Shown here: positions 1-7,901 of the stretch, in pieces
Layout of the letters: each line of letters begins with the position of its first letter
How positions within the stretch are numbered: position 1 is the stretch's first letter
Source of the DNA: Bacillota bacterium
Lineage (GTDB): Bacteria > Bacillota > Clostridia > Lachnospirales > Lachnospiraceae
DNA: 64,000 bases
Assembly: GCA_023436225.1 (NCBI GenBank)
Contig: JAEZKA010000065.1
Coordinates: 141,945-205,944, forward strand
Reading direction: 5' to 3'
Program-made: the position numbers and the translations under genes
The notes under the pieces: generated by a model
The model's input: the letters and a program-made list of their open reading frames with translations, nothing else
Database searches by the model: none
Told to the model about the DNA's origin: nothing

Positions 1-79
1 CACTCATGTTTACATTTGATACAACTTCTTTTCCATTATAAGCTTTTATCAAATTATATGTTTTTAATAAATATGGCAT
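1..79 (-). CDS. ABC transporter ATP-binding protein, N-terminal fragment (cut by window edge)
   Basis: The first 26 codons of a gene run off the left edge. An ATG at 79-77 follows an AGGAG Shine-Dalgarno (about 88-92) and reads MPYLLKTYNLIKAYNGKEVV, then SNVNMS. This matches the start of BcrA/lantibiotic-immunity type ABC ATPases, where the A-loop aromatic lies in the KAYNGKEV stretch. Walker motifs would lie outside the window. It sits directly downstream of a two-component system on the same strand, the usual layout for peptide-antibiotic resistance exporters. The family call rests on a short stretch and on context. Confidence 0.6.
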   Translation of the reverse strand, partial: MPYLLKTYNLIKAYNGKEVVSNVNMS

Positions 80-162
80 TTGTTATCTCCTCTTTCATTT
101 AATAACTCCATTCTAATATGGAATAATTTCATTTTTCTTACGCAAATATTACAAAAAACTTA

Positions 163-177
163 AGTTCAAAATGAACT
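163..177. promoter_or_regulatory. Inverted repeat, candidate response-regulator operator
   Basis: A perfect 6-bp inverted repeat, AGTTCA-AAA-TGAACT, lies in the 135-bp gap between the histidine kinase and the ABC ATPase. Resistance ABC genes of this type are normally switched on by the adjacent response regulator, so this is a plausible binding site. No clear -10/-35 was assigned. Confidence 0.35.
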
Positions 178-214
178 CCGTTTTGTAGGATATATTAACA
201 TTCCGCCACATTAC

Positions 215-1147
215 TTAGTATCTAATTCTTTTTAGTTTAACAGTAAATATAGTTTTCTCGTTAGGTTTACTATTGACAAAGATTTCTCCATCCATTTTCT
301 CTATAAGCCGCTTCGTTATAGTTAATCCTAATCCACTTCCCTGATTTAGTTTATTTCTTGAATCATCAAGTGTATACATTCTTTCAAATATCCGATCTTT
401 ATAGATTTCACCAATACCCTTACCCTTGTCCCAAATTTCAATATATGCATATTCTTCATCTGTTCTTAATGACAAGCCTACTATCATGCCATCATTTCCA
501 TACTTAATCGCATTGGATAGTAGATTATTGATTACTCTATCCAGTGCTTCTTCATTTCCTCTGGAATAAATATCTTCCTCAGGTATATCAATCATGACCT
601 GAAATCCCTTATTGGTTAATACATCGTAAAATTCCAATATATTTTTCCTACATATTTCGTTCATATTAATGCGCGTTAGTGGAATATACTTATCTCCAGA
701 TTCTAGCTTTGCTAAATCAAAGAACTTATTGATTAATTCTAATACTTCCATTGTTTTAATCTCCACTTTAGCTAGCTGCATTTTCCTTTCATCAAGGTCC
801 ATCTTATCATCCAACTTCATTGTTTCAACATAACCGAGTATCACGGTAAGTGGAGTCTTTAAATCATGTGAAATGTTTGAAAGCATTCTTCTCATTGACA
901 TTTCAACTTTCAAAAAATTCTTATGTGATATTTGATTATATTCCAGAAGATGATTGATCTCTACTAAAAGGGGAATCAGAGATTTATCAGCTGCAAAAAC
1001 TAAGAGTTGTTCCTCTGTTTTATCCGTAATAATATGATGCAACTTATTCTGTATGTATTGTAAGTCTGTTTTGATATGTCTGTATTTAATGTTTTGAATG
1101 AAAATTATTATTAATAATATCACTATCATGAATATTAAATATATCAT
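215..1147 (-). CDS. Sensor histidine kinase (single-TM, VanS/lantibiotic-resistance type)
   Basis: This is a membrane histidine kinase of about 310 aa. One N-terminal transmembrane segment (residues about 3-20) is followed directly by a coiled linker, with no sizeable extracellular sensor domain. The HisKA box SNISHDLKTPLT carries the phospho-acceptor His near residue 95. The catalytic domain has an N box (NNLLSNAIKYG), a G1 box (DKGKGIG) and a G2 box (GSGLGLTITKRL). The ATG at 1147 overlaps the response-regulator stop (TGATG) and follows GGAG at 7 nt; a TTG three bases upstream is possible. Kinases of this build usually sit beside BcrA-type ABC exporters, as here, and probably respond to cell-envelope-active peptides (inference). 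Confidence 0.88.
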   Translation of the reverse strand: MIYLIFMIVILLIIIFIQNIKYRHIKTDLQYIQNKLHHIITDKTEEQLLVFAADKSLIPLLVEINHLLEYNQISHKNFLKVEMSMRRMLSNISHDLKTPLTVILGYVETMKLDDKMDLDERKMQLAKVEIKTMEVLELINKFFDLAKLESGDKYIPLTRINMNEICRKNILEFYDVLTNKGFQVMIDIPEEDIYSRGNEEALDRVINNLLSNAIKYGNDGMIVGLSLRTDEEYAYIEIWDKGKGIGEIYKDRIFERMYTLDDSRNKLNQGSGLGLTITKRLIEKMDGEIFVNSKPNEKTIFTVKLKRIRY

Positions 1148-1842
1148 CAAAATTCTCCTAATTTATATCCCAGACCCCATAAAGTTTTAATATACAAAGG
1201 TTCTGAAGGATTATCTTCTATTTTTTCTCTCAGTCTTCTCATATGAACATTTATTACATTCTCGTCCCCATAATAATCCTCATTCCAGATAGAACTATAG
1301 ATCTGTGCTTTTGTAAATACTCTTTTCGGATTTTTTACAAACAGCTTTAATATATCAAATTCTTTTGAAGTCAATTGAATTCTTTTTCCTTTTTTCATAA
1401 CAGAAAAATCATTAAAATCTATCTTTAATTCATTGACGTTTATAATTCCTTCTTCGTTCGTATCATTTTTTGTAAAATAATTGGCTCGTCTAATTGCTGC
1501 CTTTATTCTTGCAGATAGCTCTAGCATTGAAAAAGGCTTTGCAATATAATCATCTGCACCTATTCCCAAACCTATCGCCTTATCCACATCCGTATCCTTT
1601 GCAGAAGTAATTAAAATCGGGATTGAACTTTTCTCTCTTATTATTCTGATGACTTCTATACCATCAAGTTTAGGCATCATAAGATCCAGAAGGATAATAT
1701 CAAAGGTATCACGTAAAAACTTTCTTACGCCTTCTTCACCGTTAAATGCTACCGTTAATTTAAAGCCTTCTTTTCTAAGATAATTTTCAACCATTTCGCT
1801 TATTGCAATATCATCTTCAATTAATAATATTTTGTTATTCAT
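1147..1842 (-). CDS. OmpR/PhoB-family response regulator
   Basis: This 231-aa DNA-binding response regulator is the first gene of a regulator-kinase operon. The receiver domain (1-120) has the acidic pair EDD near residue 10, the phospho-acceptor Asp in LLDLMMPKLDG (about residue 53), the conserved Thr/Ser in ILITSAKD and Lys in AKPF. The C-terminal winged helix (about 130-231) ends in the family pattern VHMRRLREKIEDNP...TLWGLGYKL. Its TGA overlaps the kinase ATG by one base, so the two are translationally coupled. It probably controls the downstream ABC transporter genes. Confidence 0.93.
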   Translation of the reverse strand: MNNKILLIEDDIAISEMVENYLRKEGFKLTVAFNGEEGVRKFLRDTFDIILLDLMMPKLDGIEVIRIIREKSSIPILITSAKDTDVDKAIGLGIGADDYIAKPFSMLELSARIKAAIRRANYFTKNDTNEEGIINVNELKIDFNDFSVMKKGKRIQLTSKEFDILKLFVKNPKRVFTKAQIYSSIWNEDYYGDENVINVHMRRLREKIEDNPSEPLYIKTLWGLGYKLGEF

Positions 1843-2249
1843 AATACTGATACTCCTTTAACATATACACTTTTTATCGTATTTCTATCACATTAATTAC
1901 CAGTACAAAATCAATCCGAAGATGTTACAATTGGATTCCCAAAATCCTCACTACTGATTACTCTCTCGCTAATACGGTTTCTATCAGCTCATAAAGATTA
2001 ATCTGTCGTTCCATCACTTTTCTGCCCTACCCATAAAGTCAGAGCCAACACGCATAATATATGTGCTGGCTCGATTGCTACTGTATTACATTCAATATCT
2101 CTTTTAGTTTCATTGTCACACCTTTGGCATTCATTTTTACATTATATACCATTGCGGTATTAATTTCAAAGCTTTTATTGTAAATATTTATAACAAAACA
2201 CACCCATCATATTTCATAATGAGTGTGCTAAGCCGTTGTTGATTTAATT
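1843..2249. other. Intergenic region with two hairpins, no intact gene
   Basis: No supported gene is seen. Two hairpins stand out. The arms GAGCCAACACG and TGTGCTGGCTC (2042-2052 / 62-72) pair with one mismatch but have no U-run on either side. A second hairpin at 2199-2227 is listed as a terminator. The first ~60 bases hold the leader of the response-regulator gene with its GGAG ribosome site. Confidence 0.5.
2195..2227 (-). terminator. Rho-independent terminator-like hairpin (minus strand)
   Basis: The arms CACACCCATCAT (2199-2210) and ATAATGAGTGTG (2216-2227) pair at 10 of 12 positions with a short loop. On the minus strand the stem is followed by TTTTGTT. It lies just after the remnant ORF ending at 2250, so it probably ended that transcript when the gene was whole. 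Confidence 0.45.
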
Positions 2250-2378
2250 CTATTTTACCTTATATAGTAGACACACCGTCTCCACATGCCTTGAACGATC
2301 AAAATAGATGCCGCCTAGACCTAGTGGGGCCTTGGCGGCAGGGTATGTTATCAAATCTCTTCTGTATATCACTTTGCT
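2250..2378 (-). pseudogene. Remnant of an RlmD/TrmA-type RNA methyltransferase C-terminus
   Basis: This 42-codon open stretch has no good start. It ends in the residues FDRSRHVETVCLLYKVK. The motif HVETV-x-LL is the hallmark C-terminal end of RlmD/TrmA uracil-C5 methyltransferases; the intact copy in this window ends KHVETVILL. Nothing upstream resembles the catalytic domain, so this looks like a decayed second copy. A minus-strand terminator hairpin follows it. The family call rests on about 8 residues. Confidence 0.35.
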
Positions 2379-2490
2379 CTAACTCTTTCGCTCATCTAGA
2401 TGCTTTTGACAAGCTTTGGTTCATACCTGCTTCATCAAGTTTTTTGCGAATTGGTGTTAAGCATTAATTTAATTTGCATGTTCCATCAGA

Positions 2491-3180
2491 TCAATACTCA
2501 TCGGACGATGGTCCAGATTTATTCTCTTTGGTCTTAGCATTGTCATAATCTTCATTCCATACCTTTTGTAGTATCTCTAAAAAAGTTTCGCTAGATTGTG
2601 CTCCAGTAATGGTATATTTGTCATTTACAATGAAAAAGGGAACACCCTGAATACCGATTTTTGATCCATTTGCCCTATCTCTTGCAATATTTTCACTATA
2701 CCAATCTCCTGCTAAAGCGTCCAAAGCCTCTTTCTCATTAAGCCCTATTTCTCCTGCCAGTCCAGCAAGCGTGGCATGATCGCCAATATCCAGCGAATCT
2801 ACCAGATATGCCTTCATAAGGCGTTCCATCATTTCTTTCATTTTGCCTTTTTCTTCTGAATAATATGAAAGGCGGAGCGCATCGTAGGAATTGGTGGGGA
2901 TTAATGTATCAAAATGATAATCCAGTCCAATTTCTTTCGCTTGCTGTGCGAGCTGACTATTCAGTTTCTTTGCTTTTTCATATGGCATACCATGCTTGGC
3001 AGATAAAACCTGATGAATATCCATACCGGTATTCTTTTTCGCATAAGGGTCTAACTGAAAACTACGGAAAACGATTTTAACATCTTCCTTATGCTCAAAC
3101 TGCTCCAATGCTATTTCCAGACGGCGCTTGCCGATATAACAAAACGGACACGCAATGTCAGACCAAATTTCTATTTTCAT
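2491..3180 (-). CDS. DsbA-family oxidoreductase (FrnE-like)
   Basis: This 229-aa thioredoxin-fold protein belongs to the FrnE / 2-hydroxychromene-2-carboxylate isomerase branch of the DsbA family (PF01323). The N-terminal active site is SDIACPFCYIGKRRLE, with a CPFC redox pair near residues 12-15. The cis-Pro region is the GVPFF motif (about residue 181). There is no signal peptide or membrane segment, so it should act in the cytoplasm, perhaps in thiol-disulfide exchange. The ATG at 3180 follows a GGGAG ribosome site. The gene stands alone. The physiological substrate cannot be told from sequence. Confidence 0.88.
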   Translation of the reverse strand: MKIEIWSDIACPFCYIGKRRLEIALEQFEHKEDVKIVFRSFQLDPYAKKNTGMDIHQVLSAKHGMPYEKAKKLNSQLAQQAKEIGLDYHFDTLIPTNSYDALRLSYYSEEKGKMKEMMERLMKAYLVDSLDIGDHATLAGLAGEIGLNEKEALDALAGDWYSENIARDRANGSKIGIQGVPFFIVNDKYTITGAQSSETFLEILQKVWNEDYDNAKTKENKSGPSSDEY

Positions 3181-3273
3181 AGTTATATACTCCCTTCTTT
3201 AATTTGTGACAACTCAAGTAAGAGCTACTATGTCAATCATGAGATATCCAATTTTTCTTCGTTTTAAGCTGAT

Positions 3274-3480
3274 TTAATTATTATAGGCAATGGGCATTTT
3301 CCCGATCAATTGGTTTTGCCGAGCTGCGGCATACATTAATTTGGCAGCATTTTCCTTGAATACGGACATTTTACCTGCCCTATCCCCGAATGAATAATCA
3401 AAAGATTGCCCTAGAGCTGGGAAATTTTCGGGGCTTCGGTTGATTGGCAACACAATAACAATGTGCCTCTTTAGAGTTGC
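3274..3480 (-). pseudogene. Unrecognised gene remnant
   Basis: A 68-codon reading frame without a usable start follows directly after the exonuclease III stop. It has protein-like composition (ending AAARQNQLIGKMPIAYNN), and the gap would otherwise be unusually long at 321 bp. I do not recognise the family. It may be the tail of a decayed gene or a chance ORF; no ribosome site supports translation. Nothing else is seen between 3181 and 3501. Confidence 0.25.
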
Positions 3481-3501
3481 TCAATCTTCATTGCTTATAA
3501 G

Positions 3502-4329
3502 CTACAAATCGATCTCAAGTAATATTGGAGTGTGATCTTGTCTTGGGCCAGAATCAATCATTTCAGATTTAATTACTTTTTCTGCAATCCGATCACTGAC
3601 TATCCAGTAATCAATTCTCCACCCGGAATTATTAATTTTACTTGTTATAGCACGCTGAGCCCACCAAGTATAAATACCTGTCACATCACCGTGAATATAG
3701 CGAAATGTATCTGTAAATCCTTTTTCTAACAGATTAGTGAAACCTTGACGCTCCTCATCCGTAAAGCCAGCGGAACGACGATTATTATTAGGATGAGCCA
3801 AATCTATTTCTTTATGTGCTACGTTAAAATCCCCTGTTGCAATAACCGGCTTCTCCTTATCCAGAGCTTCTAGATAATCGGCATATTTTATGTCCCAAAT
3901 TTGACGTTCTTCTAAACGATTCAGACTGTCCCCTGCATTTGGGGTATATACCTGTGTCAAATAGAAATGATCAAATTCTAAGGTAATTATGCGGCCTTCC
4001 GCATCCATAGTGCTTGGTGCTCCAATTACCGGAAATGCAACAGATGGTGCTAAATCATTCTTATATAAGAACATGGTACCGGCATAACCCTTACGCGCTG
4101 GTTCTACCGAGCTATTCCAGACAATTTCATAATCCGGAAACTTATCCCTCAGAATTTCTAAATGCTTTTTAGTGGGACCGTCACAGGATAACTTTGTTTC
4201 CTGTATAGCAATAATCTCTGGGTTATGTTCTATAATCGTATTAAATACATTTTTAGATAATACAGCACGCTCTGAAGCTCCAATTAATGCTGCATTTAAT
4301 GAATCAATATTCCATGAAATAAACTTCAA
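3502..4329 (-). CDS. exoA: Exodeoxyribonuclease III (AP endonuclease)
   Basis: This 275-aa enzyme of the endonuclease/exonuclease/phosphatase fold acts in base-excision repair, cutting abasic sites and digesting 3' ends. Family landmarks are the N-terminal MKFISWNIDSLNA, the metal-binding Glu in IQETKLS, the GDFNVAH motif (Asp and Asn of the active site), WRIDYWIVSD near the C-terminus and the final catalytic DHTPILLEI. The start is a TTG at 4329, chosen because GGAGG lies 7 nt upstream and no ATG is available near it. It lies 24 nt after cutC on the same strand, so the two are probably co-transcribed. Confidence 0.95.
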   Translation of the reverse strand: MKFISWNIDSLNAALIGASERAVLSKNVFNTIIEHNPEIIAIQETKLSCDGPTKKHLEILRDKFPDYEIVWNSSVEPARKGYAGTMFLYKNDLAPSVAFPVIGAPSTMDAEGRIITLEFDHFYLTQVYTPNAGDSLNRLEERQIWDIKYADYLEALDKEKPVIATGDFNVAHKEIDLAHPNNNRRSAGFTDEERQGFTNLLEKGFTDTFRYIHGDVTGIYTWWAQRAITSKINNSGWRIDYWIVSDRIAEKVIKSEMIDSGPRQDHTPILLEIDL

Positions 4330-4353
4330 TGTTTTTCCTCCAATACTCTCATT

Positions 4354-5112
4354 TCATTTGTTGTCTACTATGTATTTTTCAAGTATCCTTCTTACTTCTT
4401 CAACCTTCTTATGATTTGTTACCCAAATTTCATATTCATTCAAAAACGGTAAGCCCATCGCAACATTTTCCTTCCGATATTCCATCCGGCTGTCAACGAT
4501 TGTTTTCCCTGATAGATGAAAGGAAGTAGCTTTTGTATAATTTAGCAGTTCACGAGCGATTTCCGGCTTTACTCCGCCTCCGACCAAAATTTCCACCTGC
4601 CCCCTGGATGCTTCTACCAACTCTCTTATAAGCTCCTTTCCTTCGATGCAACTATTTTTTTGTCCTGAAGTCAAGATTGTATTAATACCTAGAGCCTTGG
4701 TCTGTTCCAGTACCTTCATTGGATTTTCGCACATATCAAAGGCTCGGTGCAGTGTAATATGCATCCCCTTCGCGATTTCGATCAATTGCTTCATACGTTC
4801 CAAATCCATAGATCCATCTGGAGCGAGTATTCCAATTACAACACCATCTGAACCAGCCATCCGGAACATTTCTACATTCTTTTTTATTATCTCAAATTCA
4901 TAGTCCGAATAACAAAAATCTCCGTATCGTGGGCGTATTAACACATGAATTTTTAAATCAACATGCTTTTTTACCATATGAAATAGATTCAAATCCGGTG
5001 TTGTCCCACCAATGATTAAATTACTACAAAGCTCAATGCGATTTGCGCCTCCGATTTTTGCTTCTATTGCAGATTCAAGAGAATCGACGCAACACTCCAG
5101 CATATACTTCAC
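4354..5112 (-). CDS. cutC: CutC family protein (copper homeostasis-type TIM barrel)
   Basis: This 252-aa cytoplasmic CutC-family protein (PF03932) has a TIM-barrel fold. Diagnostic motifs are LECCVDSLESAI near the start, GGANRIELCSNL (about 20-31), GGTTPDLNL, the IRPRYGDFCYSD segment, HRAFDM and the VGGGVKPE turn. The family is named for a link to copper tolerance, but a direct role in copper handling is disputed and the biochemical function is unclear. The start is a GTG at 5112 with GGAAG upstream; an ATG three codons later is an alternative. It leads a likely two-gene unit with exonuclease III. Confidence 0.93.
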   Translation of the reverse strand: MKYMLECCVDSLESAIEAKIGGANRIELCSNLIIGGTTPDLNLFHMVKKHVDLKIHVLIRPRYGDFCYSDYEFEIIKKNVEMFRMAGSDGVVIGILAPDGSMDLERMKQLIEIAKGMHITLHRAFDMCENPMKVLEQTKALGINTILTSGQKNSCIEGKELIRELVEASRGQVEILVGGGVKPEIARELLNYTKATSFHLSGKTIVDSRMEYRKENVAMGLPFLNEYEIWVTNHKKVEEVRRILEKYIVDNK

Positions 5113-5309
5113 TTCATTGTACTTCCTTTCTGAAATATTCGATTTCGTATTCCTTCACACCTACACATTCGCAATCAGAAGATCTCTAGGATGATCCTGC
5201 AACTTTGATCGAATAAGCCTTCGATATCGGAAAGAGTGCCGAGTACTGAATATCATTGGCATCTCTGCAGTCTGAAAAAATAATATAATAAGTAGCATGG
5301 AATGATTTC

Positions 5310-6458
5310 TTATTTTAATAATTCGACTAATTCATATACTCTCTCTCTCGTAATTTCTGCACCCTTTAAAAATTCTATCATTGGACGAATACTTCCACCT
5401 TCGTATTCAGAACCCGCCTTTTTAACTTCATTTTCTTTCTTAACAATCCATTCCTTTTGTACGGATGTTAAGTTATCCATTTCATCTTTATCCAACGTAT
5501 CTTTTAAATATTTCCATACTTGATTGATTTCATCATCCCATAATACATAGATATCTTTTGCTAATAGATTCATCATTGATTGATTTAAATCTTCAGTTTT
5601 TAGTCGATTATTCATTTCCTCAGATTTTTTTTCAATTTCTGCAACTTCTGCTGTTATATCAAATTCTGTGTTATCTTCTTCTGTTTCAACTATCACATAG
5701 CTAGAAAATCCACTTTCAGTTTCTACATTGTATAATCCATAAAATGGTAGATATTTCTCTTTCCTATCACTTAATTCCATGTAGCCAACCCAACTTCTAA
5801 AACCTTCAGGCAATTCTTTTAATGGAGCTTGTGTTGTGTAGATATAAATTTCTTTTGAATGATCTAATCCATATGGTTCACTATAAATATATTTAATTCC
5901 ATCAATTATTTCTTCACTTCCTACTTCTTTCTCAAGTTTAATCGCTTCAATTAACATGGAATAAGTATAATCATTTACTCTCTTTGGTGTTGTAAATTTA
6001 CCTTCAAATGTGGATGAATAATTAATTCCGTTTGGATAGCCTTCTCCGGTATCCCCCATATCAGAATCAGAATAGTATCCCTTGAAGGTTCCATCTTCAT
6101 TAATATTTAATATTGTTTGCCAAGCACCAGCTCCACTAGAAAATACAAATTGGTACTTTGATAATTCAGAAAATCGAATAGCTGATTCTCCACTGCTATT
6201 CTCTACAACGCTCGGAGTAACTTCTGGTATATTTGGTTCCACTGTCGTTATAGTATCTGTATCATCATTCTCAGTTGTTTTGTTATCTATTACTTGATTG
6301 TTCACTGAATTTGTATTATTTGAAGTTATATCCTCGCTCTGACAACCCGTAAGTAATACTACGGTACTACTTATTGCTACCAATAATAACTTTTGTTTAT
6401 GTATACTTTTTTCTAACATATTTATATTTGTATTAAATTCTAGGTATTTTTTCTTCAT
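5310..6458 (-). CDS. Lipoprotein with C-terminal LprI (DUF1311) domain
   Basis: This 382-aa lipoprotein has the lipobox LLTGC at about residue 39. The unusually long pre-sequence (residues 1-20 before the hydrophobic core) is supported because only the first ATG has a ribosome site (AAGGAG, 6 nt). After the lipid anchor comes a Ser/Thr/Asn-rich linker, then a beta-rich middle region, then an LprI-type domain (about 285-382; PF07007) with the pattern LWDDEINQVWKYL...VQKEWI and a C-terminal ITRERVYEL. LprI domains are known as lysozyme inhibitors in some bacteria; the function here is unproven. It is a single-gene unit. Confidence 0.8.
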   Translation of the reverse strand: MKKKYLEFNTNINMLEKSIHKQKLLLVAISSTVVLLTGCQSEDITSNNTNSVNNQVIDNKTTENDDTDTITTVEPNIPEVTPSVVENSSGESAIRFSELSKYQFVFSSGAGAWQTILNINEDGTFKGYYSDSDMGDTGEGYPNGINYSSTFEGKFTTPKRVNDYTYSMLIEAIKLEKEVGSEEIIDGIKYIYSEPYGLDHSKEIYIYTTQAPLKELPEGFRSWVGYMELSDRKEKYLPFYGLYNVETESGFSSYVIVETEEDNTEFDITAEVAEIEKKSEEMNNRLKTEDLNQSMMNLLAKDIYVLWDDEINQVWKYLKDTLDKDEMDNLTSVQKEWIVKKENEVKKAGSEYEGGSIRPMIEFLKGAEITRERVYELVELLK

Positions 6459-6785
6459 ATCTTACTCCTTGGTTTTCTTATACTATCTTACTTATTCTAT
6501 TGTTATTGCATTAAAAACATATTATTTTATCCTTATATACTACCAATAATAAATAAAATTTCAACCATATCTTAAATATTTAAAGTAAACGTAATAAAAT
6601 CGTAAGAATATTTTCAAGTCCTTAATTTTATGCAAAAGTTTCTTAACATAAGTAGAGTGAAAGCTACAACCCACCATCACTAATCTTATTAATAAGCCAC
6701 AGCCATCGGTTAACGATATGCTAGTTCTTTAACATCAACGCTAACTTACATTCTATGTTCTAAGACAAACTCGAAAGCAAAAAAT
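6459..6785. other. AT-rich intergenic region, nothing recognised
   Basis: About 330 bp separates the lipoprotein start from the terminator at 6786-6831. The lipoprotein promoter should lie here (minus strand), but no convincing -35/-10 pair was settled on. No repeats or RNA motifs are evident. Confidence 0.4.
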
Positions 6786-6831
6786 AAGGTTTCCAGCCAT
6801 CAGCTACTCTAACTGAAAGTCTGGAAACCTT
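6786..6831 (-). terminator. Rho-independent terminator after the methyltransferase unit
   Basis: A perfect 11-bp stem (6786-6796 pairing with 6821-6831; core GGTTTCCAG/CTGGAAACC) with a 24-nt loop is followed on the minus strand by TTATTTTTT. It closes the transcript that includes the methyltransferase and the small ORF at 6855-6929. Confidence 0.8.
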
Positions 6832-6854
6832 TAATTAAGCCGTTTAAGGCACAT

Positions 6855-6929
6855 TTATTTATCTTTGCGTGACATCAACACAACTGTCTCTTTGCTATTG
6901 TTCAACCAATCATTCATAGTTAATATCAT
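6855..6929 (-). CDS. Small ORF, 24 aa, function unknown
   Basis: ATG at 6929 is preceded by a strong AAAAGGAG ribosome site at the right spacing and opens a 24-codon frame reading MILTMNDWLNNSKETVVLMS, then RKDK. It lies between the methyltransferase stop and the terminator, so it would be the last cistron of that transcript. The ribosome site and position argue for translation. The peptide is not recognised and has no signal or membrane segment. Confidence 0.4.
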   Translation of the reverse strand: MILTMNDWLNNSKETVVLMSRKDK

Positions 6930-6956
6930 ACATTCTCCTTTTCAGGTATATTTTTC

Positions 6957-7526
6957 TTATTGTTTTAGAAAAATGTTAAATGATTGCTTATCCTGCAAGA
7001 ATTCATACCGGTTTGCCAGAACGAATCCACATTGTTGCATAATTTCATATATCTTTTTTTCTTCTGAGCAATGTCCTGTTAGGCTTTCCTTACTTCTTTT
7101 GTTGTTGAGATAATCAATCACTGCAACTCTTCCTCTCGGCTTAATCGCACGATAAACATTAGTAAAATACTTAACTGGCTCTAAAATATCATGAAAAGTA
7201 TCCCTTAAAAAGAACAGATCCACTGACTGATCAGGTAACTGAAGAGAGCTTCCAGCCGTTAAAATAGGACATATATTATCCACCTTTTTTGTCCTTGCTT
7301 TTTTTATGACATATTCCAAATACTTCTGCTCAACATCCACAGCATAAACTAATCCCTTTTTTTCAACAATTTCTGCAAACCGGAGTGAATAGTAGCCTCC
7401 ACCGGAGCCGATATCAGCTACTACATCTCCTTCCTTTAGTTTTAATTTATTAATGATGTCGCCAGGCTTATTACTTTTTGAAGAAGCCTGGATATTTAGA
7501 ATTTCAAGTAAAATCGATGTGATGAT
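6957..7526 (-). CDS. Class I SAM-dependent methyltransferase without a canonical start codon
   Basis: The open frame is about 189 aa with a class I methyltransferase core: SAM-binding motif VVADIGSGGGYYSLRFAE (about residues 37-54), the acidic VYAVDVEQKYLEY, then DLFFLRDTFHDI and GRVAVIDYL. No ATG, GTG or TTG exists in frame before the SAM motif; the first is a GTG at 7340, well inside the domain. GGAGG at 7534-7538 lies 7 nt before an in-frame ATC (7526-7524), exactly where a start codon should be. The ATG at 7531 is in another frame and stops after 11 codons. Either the start was mutated (ATG to ATC), initiation is non-canonical, or there is a one-base error. The substrate is unknown. Confidence 0.6.
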   Translation of the reverse strand: MITSILLEILNIQASSKSNKPGDIINKLKLKEGDVVADIGSGGGYYSLRFAEIVEKKGLVYAVDVEQKYLEYVIKKARTKKVDNICPILTAGSSLQLPDQSVDLFFLRDTFHDILEPVKYFTNVYRAIKPRGRVAVIDYLNNKRSKESLTGHCSEEKKIYEIMQQCGFVLANRYEFLQDKQSFNIFLKQ

Positions 7527-7544
7527 GTCATTTCCTCCTTCCTT

Positions 7545-7748
7545 CTATAGTAAAAAATTTTTTTGAATTCCATACTCCACCATATTATTTATCTGTTCGG
7601 TAGAAATAGCTTTCCATTGAAAGCCAAGTTGTTTTAAAAAGCTTTCTGTAAGTGCACTTGTCAGTATAATTTGAGTCTGCTCCTTGGAACTTGTAAGGTT
7701 CGAGTGAAGCCTAAATATTCTGTTGAATGATAAAAAAAATTGTTTTAA
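7545..7748 (-). pseudogene. Unrecognised ORF fragment upstream of the methyltransferase
   Basis: A 67-codon frame without a start codon ends 18 nt before the methyltransferase start site. It reads like the tail of a real protein (ESFLKQLGFQWKAISTEQIN, then NMVEYGIQKNFLL). I do not recognise it. It is preceded by an in-frame stop. It may be the 3' end of a deleted gene once in the same operon. The rest of the gap up to 7901 shows no gene. Confidence 0.3.
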
Positions 7749-7901
7749 TCAAAATTTATGAACGATAGATTCATGTGTTCCGAGACACCATATTGAGAAC
7801 TACTGACACGTTAACTCCATCCGAAATTGCTTTTTTCTTCTCTTTTCGGTCTCCTTGAGAAAACTGAAAAAACCTCTCAAAATGCCTAAAATCAAGGATT
7901 T

